Assembly (NCBI GenBank): GCA_000719025.1
Contig: JODP01000001.1
Location: forward strand, 124,001-188,000
DNA: 64,000 bases
Direction: 5' to 3'
Source of the DNA: Kineosporia aurantiaca JCM 3230
Lineage (GTDB): Bacteria > Actinomycetota > Actinomycetes > Actinomycetales > Kineosporiaceae
Shown: piece by piece, positions 53,770 through 61,574 of the stretch
Layout: the number at the start of each line of letters is the position of its first letter
How positions within the stretch are numbered: the stretch's first letter is position 1
Position numbers and translations under genes: made by a program
The notes under the pieces: generated by a model
What the model was told of the DNA's origin: nothing
Databases searched by the model: none
The model's input: the letters and a program-made list of their open reading frames with translations, nothing else

Positions 53770-53960
53770 GGTCCGCAGGGGTGACGCCGGCTCTCCCCCT
53801 CGTGCCCGATAGGAACGCCGGGCCTTGTTCAGGCTTTCAGACCCGTTGGGCCCCACGGCGGACATCACTGTCATGGTCGCCATCCTCCCAATGACACTCC
53901 CCGCAGATCTCGTATCCCCCGCGCTCCGACATTTCAGGATGACCGCAGCACGGGGGCAGC
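53770..53960 (-). pseudogene. Remnant of a CPCC-type cysteine-rich gene, frameshifted
   Basis: On the minus strand the frame reads PCCGHPEMSERGGYEICGEC then HWEDGDHDSDVRRG and runs into a stop; shifting frame at a GGGGCCC run (around 53850) continues as GPNGSESLNKARRSYRARGG. Together these match the CPCC domain (YxCPCCG...GxYEICPVCxWEDD...GPNGxSLxxAR). The N-terminus is missing and adjoins the Uma2 remnant. The family is of unknown function, often near toxin or defence genes. A single-base sequence error cannot be excluded. Confidence 0.7.
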
Positions 53961-53972
53961 CTTTCCCAGATC

Positions 53973-54225
53973 GAACTGCGCCCGCTCCGCCCCAAGAGGT
54001 GGTTCGCCGAAGATCTCGACCGCCTTGCGGAAGCCCGCGCCACACCGAACTCATCGATGGGAGCGCTCGTCTTCATGACGTCCACGCAGCGCTCATGGCA
54101 CGGTCGACCAGACCCGAGTTCGCCCTCCGCGATCAGACCGTGAAACGGCGCAAGTACGCAGAACCGGGATCGCGCATACGCCCCGACCGAAATCCACCGC
54201 GACAAGCCGAGAACATCCGCGCCAT
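53973..54225 (+). pseudogene. Decayed Uma2-family gene copy
   Basis: Clearly related at the DNA level to the intact Uma2 gene at 55660-56238: the shared core is TGGTTCGCCGA...GACCGCCTTGCGGAAGC and CGCCACACCGAACT. Relative to that gene it has a 1-base loss at GCCC/GCCCC, a 1-base gain after ATCGATGG, an internal deletion of roughly 190 bases that joins the HGR region to the RDxTVK..RKYAE region, and a second deletion before the CATACGCCCC.ACCG.AATCCA.CGCGAC end. No frame translates it through. Confidence 0.8.
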
Positions 54226-54253
54226 TTGGGATGGAACCGCACTCCGGCGCCAA

Positions 54254-54607
54254 TCAGCGACTTCTGACCAGAAATTCCTCGACTGCTCGGACGACGGCCG
54301 CATAGGCACCATTCATATCGAGAAAATGCGGGCAATCGCTGAAGATCGTGCTGCCCAGGAGGCCACCGACGTCCGCCCGGCCACCGGTCCAGACGACGAT
54401 CGCTACCTCGTCGTCAGAGGGAAGGGATAGCCGAAGCCCCAATGACTCAGGAACCTCGACCTCCGCACGATCGGACAGAATGGCCTGCGGCCAAGAAGCG
54501 TTTTCGTCTCGCCAGGTGAAGGCATCGACAAGTGCGACACCCCTCCAAGCAAGAATTTTGCCCCGAAGACGCGCAGCCAGTTCATCGAGATCGACCAGGT
54601 GCTCCAC
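54254..54607 (-). CDS. Hypothetical protein
   Basis: 117 residues from GTG 54607. Contains LARLRG-like start, DAFTWRDENASWPQAILSDR, LRLSLPSDDEVAIVVWTGGR and a final helix AYAAVVRAVEEFLVRSR. Soluble, acidic, no metal motif. Size and acidity would suit an immunity or antitoxin-like protein, but nothing proves it. Lies between two gene remnants and a toxin-antitoxin pair, in lower-GC DNA. Confidence 0.5.
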   Translation of the reverse strand: MEHLVDLDELAARLRGKILAWRGVALVDAFTWRDENASWPQAILSDRAEVEVPESLGLRLSLPSDDEVAIVVWTGGRADVGGLLGSTIFSDCPHFLDMNGAYAAVVRAVEEFLVRSR

Positions 54608-54780
54608 CAGTTACATGATGCCTTGCCGCCAGCACTGACGGTCACCCAAAAAGCCGTCGGTTATTTACAGCTACCCAGACTTTCACTCTGACCGGCAACC
54701 CACAATCGCCATTGATCACCGAACGTCGGACCAGAACTCGGCCGCATTCCGGCACGGATCAACGATCTCAGGGCAACCTC

Positions 54781-55176
54781 TCACAACCCGATGGCCCGCA
54801 CCCGACGCCCGCACAGCTTGACCATGTCATCAACGTCGGAGGTGAGAACCACGGTTGGCCCCGGAAGTCGTAGAGCCACCTCGGCGACCATGGCGTCGAT
54901 CGCGTACTTGTGCCCGTGCAGTCCCGCGTCCTTCACCAAGGCAGCGCTGCGACGTGCGCTTTCCTTGGTCACCGACTCCACCCTGACCTGAGACAGAAGC
55001 CAGTTCAGCCGGGCCTGATCCAGACCGTCGTGCGAGACCTCGATGATCGTGGCGGCGGACATGGCGATATCAGCCCCGTCGCGCTCAGCCTGCTCCAGGA
55101 GCAGCATCACCTTGCGATCCCGCTTGATCCACAACGAGAAGCCTTGAGAGTCGAGCACCAGCGACTCGACACTCAC
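54781..55176 (-). CDS. vapC: PIN-domain ribonuclease toxin (VapC-like)
   Basis: 131 residues with PIN acidic residues Asp9 (LVLDSQG), Glu46 (ATIIEVS), Asp94 (YAIDAMVAEVA) and Asp114/116 (LTSDVDDM), the layout of VapC RNases that cleave tRNA or rRNA. GTG 55176 overlaps the stop of the preceding small gene (GTGA), the standard antitoxin-toxin coupling. Target RNA cannot be predicted. Confidence 0.87.
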   Translation of the reverse strand: MSVESLVLDSQGFSLWIKRDRKVMLLLEQAERDGADIAMSAATIIEVSHDGLDQARLNWLLSQVRVESVTKESARRSAALVKDAGLHGHKYAIDAMVAEVALRLPGPTVVLTSDVDDMVKLCGRRVRAIGL

Positions 55177-55412
55177 GCCGCGCTCGCCGACCCCCCACTC
55201 CCGCGAAGCAGCGACTGAGCCTCGGCCAGCTCCGCCTCAGTGAAGGCCCCAAATTCCCCCTGATAGCGATCCAGCTCCTCACGCAGCAGCCGGCGCCGCT
55301 CAGCGCGTTCAGCCAGCTCGGTCAGATAGCCAGAGACGTTGTCGGTGTGCGACTTCAGACTCTCCAACAGCTCTACCGGCAGCGTGATGGTGACCTTCTT
55401 CGTCTTCGCCAT
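55173..55412 (-). CDS. vapB: Antitoxin (ribbon-helix-helix type)
   Basis: 79 residues from ATG 55412. The start MAKTKKVTITLPVELLESLK is a ribbon-helix-helix strand and helix; DNVSGYLTELAERAERRRLL extends it, and the acidic C-terminal tail (EELDRYQGEFGAFTEAEL) would wrap the toxin. Such proteins repress their own operon. It overlaps vapC by 4 bases. Confidence 0.85.
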   Translation of the reverse strand: MAKTKKVTITLPVELLESLKSHTDNVSGYLTELAERAERRRLLREELDRYQGEFGAFTEAELAEAQSLLRGSGGSASAA

Positions 55413-55490
55413 ACCAAGACCATACCGCAGTGTTACCAACTGAGGGCCGAGGAACCCCCGGGGCTTGGTGCAAAAAGTAACGATTGACTA

Positions 55491-55520
55491 CTATACGTTG
55501 AACCTGGACTCGACCTCGTT
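55491..55520 (-). pseudogene. Possible second copy of the ychF 3' tail
   Basis: Minus-strand codons end N-E-V-E-S-R-F-N-V-stop, against D-V-V-E-F-R-F-N-V-stop at the end of ychF (56272-56301); by eye 25 of 30 bases agree. The two tails flank the intact Uma2 gene. Short enough that chance cannot be excluded. Confidence 0.4.
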
Positions 55521-55553
55521 CTGGTGCCGATCAACCACTTCCTGAGTAGCCGG

Positions 55554-55574
55554 AGCGATACTGCCAGTATCGCT
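55554..55574. promoter_or_regulatory. Perfect 21-bp palindrome upstream of Uma2
   Basis: AGCGATACTG, one central C, then its exact complement CAGTATCGCT. Lies 86 bases before the Uma2 ATG. Looks like a dimer-binding operator; the GCGATAC half-site reappears at 55633-55650. Confidence 0.65.
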
Positions 55575-55632
55575 AGGAGTACCCTGGGATGCCCTCTGAC
55601 CTGCACAAATAACAATTTGTGAGCCACGATTG

Positions 55633-55650
55633 AGTATCGCGAGTGATACT
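55633..55650. promoter_or_regulatory. Inverted repeat at the Uma2 start region
   Basis: AGTATC and GATACT separated by six bases, ending 9 bases before ATG 55660. GATACT could also serve as a -10 box, which would make the Uma2 message leaderless; no ribosome site is visible. Shares the GTATCGC motif with the upstream palindrome. Confidence 0.5.
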
Positions 55651-55659
55651 TTTAGTCTC

Positions 55660-56238
55660 ATGACTGCTCTGCCGGAGTGGATGCGGCCACCCCGTCCCGA
55701 GGGATGGTTCGCCGAGGACCTGGACCGCCTTGCGGAAGCCCCGCGCCACACCGAACTGATCGACGGAGCGCTTGTCTTCATGATGTCCCCGCAGCGTTCC
55801 TGGCATGGTCGGCTGGTTACGTCCTTGGCGGTCTCGCTGGCGGAACAGTCTCCATCCGGGGTCGAGGTGGAGCGCGAGATGACGATCCGACTCGACGAGC
55901 GCAATCGTCCGGAACCAGACCTGCTGGTCACGACCGCTTCGTACGATCCGGACCGGACCTGGTACGCGCCGGAAACGATCCTCCTGGTGGTCGAGGTCGT
56001 TTCGCCTGAATCCGCCCACCGCGACCGGACCGTCAAGCTCCGCAAGTATGCGGAGGCCGGAATCGGGCACTACTGGCGGATCGAGGAGGAAGGCGGCTCA
56101 CCAGTCGTCCACGCCTACGAACTGGACGGCCCGAGCCGGGCATACGCCCCCACCGGAATCCATCGCGACCAACTGCGAACCTCGAACCCGTTCAGGATCG
56201 AACTCGACCTCGACGCCCTCGTGCCCGGCCGCAAGTAG
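55660..56238 (+). CDS. Uma2-family PD-(D/E)XK nuclease-like protein
   Basis: 192 residues from ATG 55660 (the frame opens at TTG 55630). The Uma2 pattern is complete: EDLDRLAEAPRHTELIDGAL with the N-terminal Glu, Asp87 in RPEPDLLV, Glu112 in LLVVEVVSPES, and Lys127/Lys129 in VKLRKYAEAGIGHYW. These are restriction-endonuclease-fold proteins of unknown role, highly multiplied in actinomycetes and cyanobacteria. A decayed copy lies 1.7 kb upstream. Two inverted repeats precede the gene. Confidence 0.88.
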   Translation: MTALPEWMRPPRPEGWFAEDLDRLAEAPRHTELIDGALVFMMSPQRSWHGRLVTSLAVSLAEQSPSGVEVEREMTIRLDERNRPEPDLLVTTASYDPDRTWYAPETILLVVEVVSPESAHRDRTVKLRKYAEAGIGHYWRIEEEGGSPVVHAYELDGPSRAYAPTGIHRDQLRTSNPFRIELDLDALVPGRK

Positions 56239-56271
56239 CGACCGGCCACGCGATGACCGACGGAGATCCCG

Positions 56272-57357
56272 CTACACGTTGAACCGGAACTCGACCACGT
56301 CGCCGTCCTGCATCACGTAGTCCTTACCCTCCATCCGGACCCGCCCCTTGGCCTTCGCCTCGGCCATCGACCCGGCCTCGATCAGGTCGTCGAAGCTGAC
56401 GATCTCGGCCTTGATGAAGCCCCGCTGGAAGTCGGTGTGGATCACGCCCGCCGCCTGCGGAGCGGTCCAGCCCTGGTGGATCGTCCAGGCCCGGGACTCC
56501 TTGGGACCGGCGGTGAGGTAGGTCTGCAGACCAAGGGTGTGGAAGCCGACCCGGGCCAGCTGGTCCATCCCGGACTCCTCCTGGCCGACGCTGGAGAGCA
56601 GTTCGGCGGCCTCGTCGGGCTCGAGCTCGATCAGCTCGGACTCCAGCTTGGCGTTGAGGAAGATCGCGTCGGCCGGGGCCACCAGGTCGCGCATCTTGGC
56701 CTGCAGGGCCTCGTCGGACAGGCCGTCCTCGTCGACGTTGAAGACGTAGATGAAGGGCTTGGACGTCATCAGGGTGAGCTCGCGCAGGTGCTCCAGCTCA
56801 ATGCCGGCCTTGGCCGCGCCCGCGGCCAGCGTGGTGCCCTCTTCCAGCAGCTTCTGCGCGGCGACGGCCGCCTCGAGCACCGCCTTGTCGGCCTTCTTGC
56901 CCTTCACCTCTTTCTCGAGGCGGGGAATGGCCTTCTCCAGGGTCTGCAGGTCGGCCAGCATCAGCTCGGTGTGGATCACCTCGATGTCGTCCGCCGGGTC
57001 GACCCGGCCCGCGACGTGCACCACGTCGTCGTCCACAAAAGCCCGGACCACCTGGCAGATCGCGTCGGCCTCGCGGATGTTGGCGAGGAACTTGTTGCCC
57101 AGGCCCTCACCCTCGCTGGCGCCCTTGACGATGCCCGCGATGTCGACGAACGACACCGTGGCGGGAACCAGTTTCTCGCTGCTGAACACCTCGGCCAGCC
57201 GGCCGAGCCGCGCGTCGGGCAGCGGGACGACCCCGACGTTGGGCTCGATCGTGGCGAAGGGGTAGTTCGCCGCGAGCACCTCCGCCTTGGTGAGGGCGTT
57301 GAAGAGCGTCGACTTGCCGACGTTCGGGAGACCGACGATGCCGATGGTGAGTGCCAC
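56272..57357 (-). CDS. ychF: Redox-regulated ATPase YchF (OLA1 family)
   Basis: 361 residues. G1 GLPNVGKSTLFNALTKA, G2/G3 with DIAGIVKGASEGEGLGNKFL, the NVDEDG variant of G4 that explains ATP rather than GTP preference in this family, and the C-terminal TGS-like domain ending VRMEGKDYVMQDGDVVEFRF. Binds ribosomes and is linked to oxidative stress in other bacteria. Converges on Uma2 with a 33-base gap; a short copy of its 3' end may lie at 55491-55520. Confidence 0.95.
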   Translation of the reverse strand: MALTIGIVGLPNVGKSTLFNALTKAEVLAANYPFATIEPNVGVVPLPDARLGRLAEVFSSEKLVPATVSFVDIAGIVKGASEGEGLGNKFLANIREADAICQVVRAFVDDDVVHVAGRVDPADDIEVIHTELMLADLQTLEKAIPRLEKEVKGKKADKAVLEAAVAAQKLLEEGTTLAAGAAKAGIELEHLRELTLMTSKPFIYVFNVDEDGLSDEALQAKMRDLVAPADAIFLNAKLESELIELEPDEAAELLSSVGQEESGMDQLARVGFHTLGLQTYLTAGPKESRAWTIHQGWTAPQAAGVIHTDFQRGFIKAEIVSFDDLIEAGSMAEAKAKGRVRMEGKDYVMQDGDVVEFRFNV

Positions 57358-57556
57358 GCGACCAGGTTACTGGCCACCGGTGACAGTCCCGAATTGTGGA
57401 CGTTGGTGGCCCCCGGAGAGGGCGGGTCGGCAAAGAAGAACTACCGATGATGGACGTTTGGCTCACCGAGGCGGGGAACGGCTGGGAAGGCGGGGGTTGA
57501 GGACCCGGACGACACCGCGGGACAAGTTTGTCGGTACCGCCTGACATCGTGACCGT

Positions 57557-58798
57557 ATGACGACAGCGGTGGGTTTCCTGCTCGGCCTGATCCTGGGGCT
57601 GGCGTTGGCCGCGTTCGGCGCGGCAGCGATCTTCCGGCCCCTGGTCCAGGCGCGCCAGGCGGCGCTGGAGGCCGAGAGGGACCTGCTGCGTGAACGGATC
57701 ACCGATCTGGAGGCCGCCGCCGGCCAGGATCACGAGCTGGTGGCCACGCTGTCCCCGCTGTCCGCGACGCTGCAGCGGGTGGAGAAACAGGTTCAGTCGC
57801 TGGAGCGCGACCGGGTGGAGCAGTACTCCCGCCTAGACGAGCATCTCAGCGCCGTGCAGGTCTCCGGTGAGGCACTCCGGGCCCAGACCGCTGCCCTGGC
57901 CGGAGCCCTGCGCTCGCCCACCTCCCGCGGCGCCTGGGGCGAGGTTCAGCTGCGCCGGGTGGTTGAGCACGCCGGCATGCTGCCCCGGGTCGATTTCGTC
58001 ACCCAGGCGTCCGGAACCACCCCCGACGGGGTCGGTGTCCGGCCCGACCTGCTGGTCAACCTCCCCGGCGGCAAGTACGTGGTGGTCGACGCCAAGGCCC
58101 CGCTCGCGGCCTTCCTCGAGGCGAGCGAGAAGGGCGAAGCCGCGCTCACCGCTGCGGCCGGGGCCCATGCCAAGGCCCTGCGGGCGCACGTCGACTCACT
58201 GGCCGCGAAGGAGTACTGGACCGCCTTCCAGCCCACCCCCCAGCTGGTCGTGTGCTTCGTCCCGGGCGAGGCCTTCCTGGCCGCCGCCTGCACCGCCGAC
58301 CCGAGCCTGCTCGAACACGCCATGGCCCGCCGCGTCGTGCTGGCCACCCCCACCACCCTGCTCGCCCTGCTCCGCACCGTCGCCCTCACCTGGCAGTCCG
58401 AGGCAGTCAGCGGCAACGCCCGCCAGCTCCTGGAGATCGGCGGCGAGCTCTACCGGCGGCTGGCCGGTCTGGGCGAGCACGCCAGCAAACTCGGCCGCGA
58501 CCTGCACCGCGTGGTAGAGGACTACAACGCCCTGGTCGGCACCCTGGAACGCCGCGTACTGGTGACCGCCCGCAAGATGCAGGACCTCGACCTGGTCGAC
58601 AACGACCTCCCCACCGTCGCCCCCCTCGAGTCCAGCCCCCGCCCCCTCACCGCCGACGAGCTGATCACCGGCCCGCCCCGGCTCGGCGACGACCAAGGCG
58701 ACCTCGAGATCCGGCATGGACGAAGGGAACTCCGGCCGGACCAGACGAACTCACCCCGCCCCGACCCCCTCAACCCAGACCCCTGGGCCGCCCGCTAA
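57557..58798 (+). CDS. rmuC: DNA recombination protein RmuC
   Basis: 413 residues: an N-terminal membrane segment (about 4-27), a coiled coil (residues ~30-105, QAALEAERDLLRERITDLEA), and a nuclease-like RmuC domain (PTSRGAWGEVQLRRVVEHAG, KYVVVDAKAPLAAFLEASE with the VDAK catalytic strand, FQPTPQLVVCFVPGEAFLAA). Limits recombination between inverted repeats in E. coli. The Pro/Arg-rich C-terminal 60 residues are variable. Divergent from ychF. Confidence 0.92.
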   Translation: MTTAVGFLLGLILGLALAAFGAAAIFRPLVQARQAALEAERDLLRERITDLEAAAGQDHELVATLSPLSATLQRVEKQVQSLERDRVEQYSRLDEHLSAVQVSGEALRAQTAALAGALRSPTSRGAWGEVQLRRVVEHAGMLPRVDFVTQASGTTPDGVGVRPDLLVNLPGGKYVVVDAKAPLAAFLEASEKGEAALTAAAGAHAKALRAHVDSLAAKEYWTAFQPTPQLVVCFVPGEAFLAAACTADPSLLEHAMARRVVLATPTTLLALLRTVALTWQSEAVSGNARQLLEIGGELYRRLAGLGEHASKLGRDLHRVVEDYNALVGTLERRVLVTARKMQDLDLVDNDLPTVAPLESSPRPLTADELITGPPRLGDDQGDLEIRHGRRELRPDQTNSPRPDPLNPDPWAAR

Positions 58799-58904
58799 AC
58801 CACACCACAACACCTAGCCGTTTCAAACGCGGCCTGCCCCCCCGCCCCGCTTAGCCCTCACGACCACGTACTTCGCACACTCACCCAACCCCGCCACACC
58901 TAGG

Positions 58905-59210
58905 CCCCTTCAGGCGCACCCTGCTACTCGCCCGCGGCACCACGCCAGACGCGGTCCTCTCAGGTGTGCGCTCGCCTGCCCACCCCGTTCCACCGCTACG
59001 CCCCACCTGATCCCCTCGGCGCGCGCTCCGCCCACTCACCTCACCTCCAAACCCAGTCCTCTCAGGCATCGCTCGCCCGCCCACCCCGTTCCACCGCAAC
59101 GCCACGCCTCCCCCTCAGGCGCACCCTGCTACTCGCCCCCGACGCCACGGCAGACCCGGTCTTCTCAGGCATGCGCTCGCCCGCCCGCCCCGTTCCACTG
59201 CCACGTCTCA
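58905..59210 (+). repeat. ~103-bp imperfect repeats in the rmuC-LysR gap
   Basis: Three related blocks begin GGTCCTCTCAGG (58953), AGTCCTCTCAGG (59055) and GGTCTTCTCAGG (59158), each running through CGCTCGCC.GCCC.CCCCGTTCCAC to about 50 bases. Between them a second module (CAGGCGCACCCTGCTACTCG at about 58912 and 59116) alternates with a diverged version. No coding frame or hairpin dominates. The remainder of 58799-59269 is C-rich and holds no gene I can support. Confidence 0.75.
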
Positions 59211-59269
59211 CCTGGCTGATACCTCAGCCACAGCGCGCACCCCACCTGACCCCTCAGACACCAGCACCC

Positions 59270-60172
59270 TCACAACGTCCCCCACTCCCCCGCCGCCCGC
59301 AGCAAGTGCCCCCGCACCGCCCCCACCACTCCGGCTTCTTCCTCACCACTTCGGCACGCCAAATACACCGTGTTCAGCGGCAATTCCTCACCCCGATGCA
59401 GCACCTGCACACTCGCAGCCTCAAGCGCAGGGCGGGCGATGTACCGGGGAAGCACGCTGATCCCGACCCCCGCGGTCACGGCAGCCAGAACCGCCCGCAG
59501 GTCGGGCACGGTCAGGGCGATCCGGTTCGGCGGTTTGCGGCCGAAAAGGGTTAACCAGTAACGCCTCACGATAGGCAGGTCGGCCGCATAGGCGATCAGC
59601 GGAAGGTGCGAGAGCGCGGCCACCGGATCGGCCGCGAGCTGGGCCGGATCGATCGAGCGGGCCTGCGCCGCGGTCCCCACCAGCAGGAACTCCTCATCCA
59701 CCAGCGGCACCGCCGAGAGGCCGGGCCGCTTGGGCCGGATCGCGGAGATGACCAGGTCCAGGTCCCGGCCGGCCAAGGACTCCAGCAGCGCGTCGGCCTG
59801 CCCGAGGGTGATGTGCACCTGCAGCCCGGCCCCGAGCAGAGGAGCGAGGGTCGGCAGACCTCTTAGCGCCATGATCTCGGCCGGCCCGCCCAATCGGAGC
59901 ACGCCGTCCAATTCAGCCGCAGCCGAAGGGTGCATCACCTCGCGGAGCCGGCCGAGGGGTTCGCCGACCTGGGCAGCCAGACGCTCGGCGGCGGCAGTGG
60001 GGCGGGTGCCCTGGCGGGAGCGTTCGAAGAGTTGCTGTCCGAGCCGGGCTTCCAGGCGGGCGATGCGGTCGGTCAGCGTGGGCTGCGCCACGCCGAGGTC
60101 CGCAGCGGCGGCGGTGATCGAGTCGCGCTGGTAGACCCGCATGAAAGCCTCGAGCAAGTCCAGTTCCTGCAT
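59270..60172 (-). CDS. LysR-family transcriptional regulator
   Basis: About 300 residues from ATG 60172 (ATG 60184 also possible). HTH: LLEAFMRVYQRDSITAAAAD, LGVAQPTLTDRIARLEARLG. The effector domain follows, with VDEEFLLVGTAAQ and a final VSVLPRYIARPALEAASVQV segment. Divergent from the DJ-1/nitroreductase fusion gene across about 210 bases, so it is the obvious candidate regulator of that gene, perhaps responding to electrophiles or oxidants (inference). Confidence 0.9.
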   Translation of the reverse strand: MQELDLLEAFMRVYQRDSITAAAADLGVAQPTLTDRIARLEARLGQQLFERSRQGTRPTAAAERLAAQVGEPLGRLREVMHPSAAAELDGVLRLGGPAEIMALRGLPTLAPLLGAGLQVHITLGQADALLESLAGRDLDLVISAIRPKRPGLSAVPLVDEEFLLVGTAAQARSIDPAQLAADPVAALSHLPLIAYAADLPIVRRYWLTLFGRKPPNRIALTVPDLRAVLAAVTAGVGISVLPRYIARPALEAASVQVLHRGEELPLNTVYLACRSGEEEAGVVGAVRGHLLRAAGEWGTL

Positions 60173-60383
60173 GCTCCCGATCATAGGAAAGCTGATGACG
60201 GGAGGGGATGATCGGGGCGCGGTCCCGAGGTTGGCGCCGGTAGAACTTGAGGCGCTCGGCGTTGAGCCCTTGATCCAGACCGGATAGAGCCGGACACCCA
60301 GTAAGAAACCGCACCGCTAGCTCCCGACGGCCGGACCCGATCCTGAGGTCCGGCCCGATCGGGGGAAGGGAAACGACACCACC

Positions 60384-61505
60384 GTGGCAAAGATCCTGAT
60401 GGTTCTCAGCGCGGCCGACAGCCTGACGCTGGCCGACGGCACGCAGCACCCGACCGGCTACTGGGCCGAGGAGGTCGTGCGCTCGCACCAGGTCCTCACC
60501 GAGGCCGGGGTCAAGGTCGAGATCGCCACCCCCGGCGGGCGCCCGCCCACGGCCGACCCGGGCAGCCTGGACCCGAACGGTGAGAACACCGCGAGCTACC
60601 AGGCCTACCTGGACAGCATCAGCGACGAGTTGCAGCACCCGAAGAGCCTCGAAGCGGTCTCCGGGCCGAACTACGACGGCGTCTACCTGCCGGGTGGCCA
60701 CGCCCCGATGACCGACCTGGCCGACAACGCCGATCTGAAGCGCATCCTGACCCGGGCCGTGCGCAAGGACCAGGTGGTGGCCACGCTCTGCCACGGCGCG
60801 GCCGGGCTGCTGAGCGTGGGCGAGGGGGCGCTGAAGAACCGGCGGATCACCGCGTTCACCGACGAGGAGGAGAACCTCGGCGGCCTGGGCGAGCGCTCGC
60901 CCTGGTTCCTGGCCTCCCGCCTGGCCGAGCAGCAGGGCGTTGAGCTGGCCACCGGCCCGGCCTGGAGCGACACCGTGGTGGTGGACGGAAAGCTGATCAC
61001 CGGGCAGAACCCGGCCTCCAGCGAGAGCACGGCCAAGGCCGTGGTCGAGGCGCTGAAGAACCTGCCGGACAACCCGGCGGCCGACCTGCACGGCCCCGAG
61101 CACATCAAGCTCTACCGCGACACCAAGGGCGAGCAGGGCTACGAGTGGCGTTACGGCACGACGATCCTGCTGCTGGACACCATCGGCAACAAGTCCGGTG
61201 CACCGCGCACCCACGCCCTGATCTACCGCCCTTGGAAGGACGCGTTCCTGGTGGTTGCCTCCAACGGCGGTACCGACGCGCCGCCCGCCTGGTCGCTGAA
61301 CCTGCAAACTCGGCCGGACGCCCAGATCCAGGTGAAGGACCAGGTCATCCCGGTGCGGGCGCGGGTCGCCACGGCCGCCGAGAAGCCGGCGATGTGGGCC
61401 GAGATGACGGACGCGTGGCCGGACTACGACGACTACCAGACCCGGACCGACCGGGAGATCCCGGTGGTGGTGCTGGAGCCGACCGGTGAGGCCCGACCGG
61501 CCTGA
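60384..61505 (+). CDS. DJ-1/PfpI domain fused to F420-dependent nitroreductase-like (DDN) domain
   Basis: 373 residues from GTG 60384 with GGGGAAGGGA upstream. Residues 1-228: DJ-1/PfpI superfamily, Hsp31-like, with Glu29/Glu30 (GYWAEEV), the loop VYLPGGHAPMTDL, and nucleophile Cys136 followed by His137 (ATLCHGAAGLL), as in glyoxalase III/deglycase enzymes. Residues 238-373: split-barrel F420-binding nitroreductase family, TIGNKSGAPRTHALIYRPW and VVASNGGTDAPPAWSLNLQ, corresponding to TTGRKSG...ASKGG...PAWYHNL of Ddn-type proteins. Both halves seem intact. Suggested role: handling reactive carbonyls or quinones with a linked F420H2 reduction, which is inference. Divergent LysR gene; bidirectional terminator follows. 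Confidence 0.82.
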   Translation: MAKILMVLSAADSLTLADGTQHPTGYWAEEVVRSHQVLTEAGVKVEIATPGGRPPTADPGSLDPNGENTASYQAYLDSISDELQHPKSLEAVSGPNYDGVYLPGGHAPMTDLADNADLKRILTRAVRKDQVVATLCHGAAGLLSVGEGALKNRRITAFTDEEENLGGLGERSPWFLASRLAEQQGVELATGPAWSDTVVVDGKLITGQNPASSESTAKAVVEALKNLPDNPAADLHGPEHIKLYRDTKGEQGYEWRYGTTILLLDTIGNKSGAPRTHALIYRPWKDAFLVVASNGGTDAPPAWSLNLQTRPDAQIQVKDQVIPVRARVATAAEKPAMWAEMTDAWPDYDDYQTRTDREIPVVVLEPTGEARPA

Positions 61506-61523
61506 TCCCGAGCGAAAACCGCA

Positions 61524-61563
61524 ATGAGGGTCCCCCGGCCTCCTAGGGCCGGGGGACCCTCAT
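61524..61563. terminator. Bidirectional terminator
   Basis: ATGAGGGTCCCCCGGCC and GGCCGGGGGACCCTCAT, 17 perfect pairs with a 6-base loop, between the convergent fusion gene and fdhA. Confidence 0.92.
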
Positions 61564-61574
61564 GGGAATACCGG

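Noticed and set aside
55491..56045. 184-residue minus-strand ORF antisense to Uma2
   Set aside because: Shadow of the Uma2 coding sequence; only its last ~10 codons resemble ychF and are reported separately.
58905..59210. CRISPR array
   Set aside because: Repeats are degenerate, about 50 bases, and the intervening sequences are themselves repeats; no cas genes.
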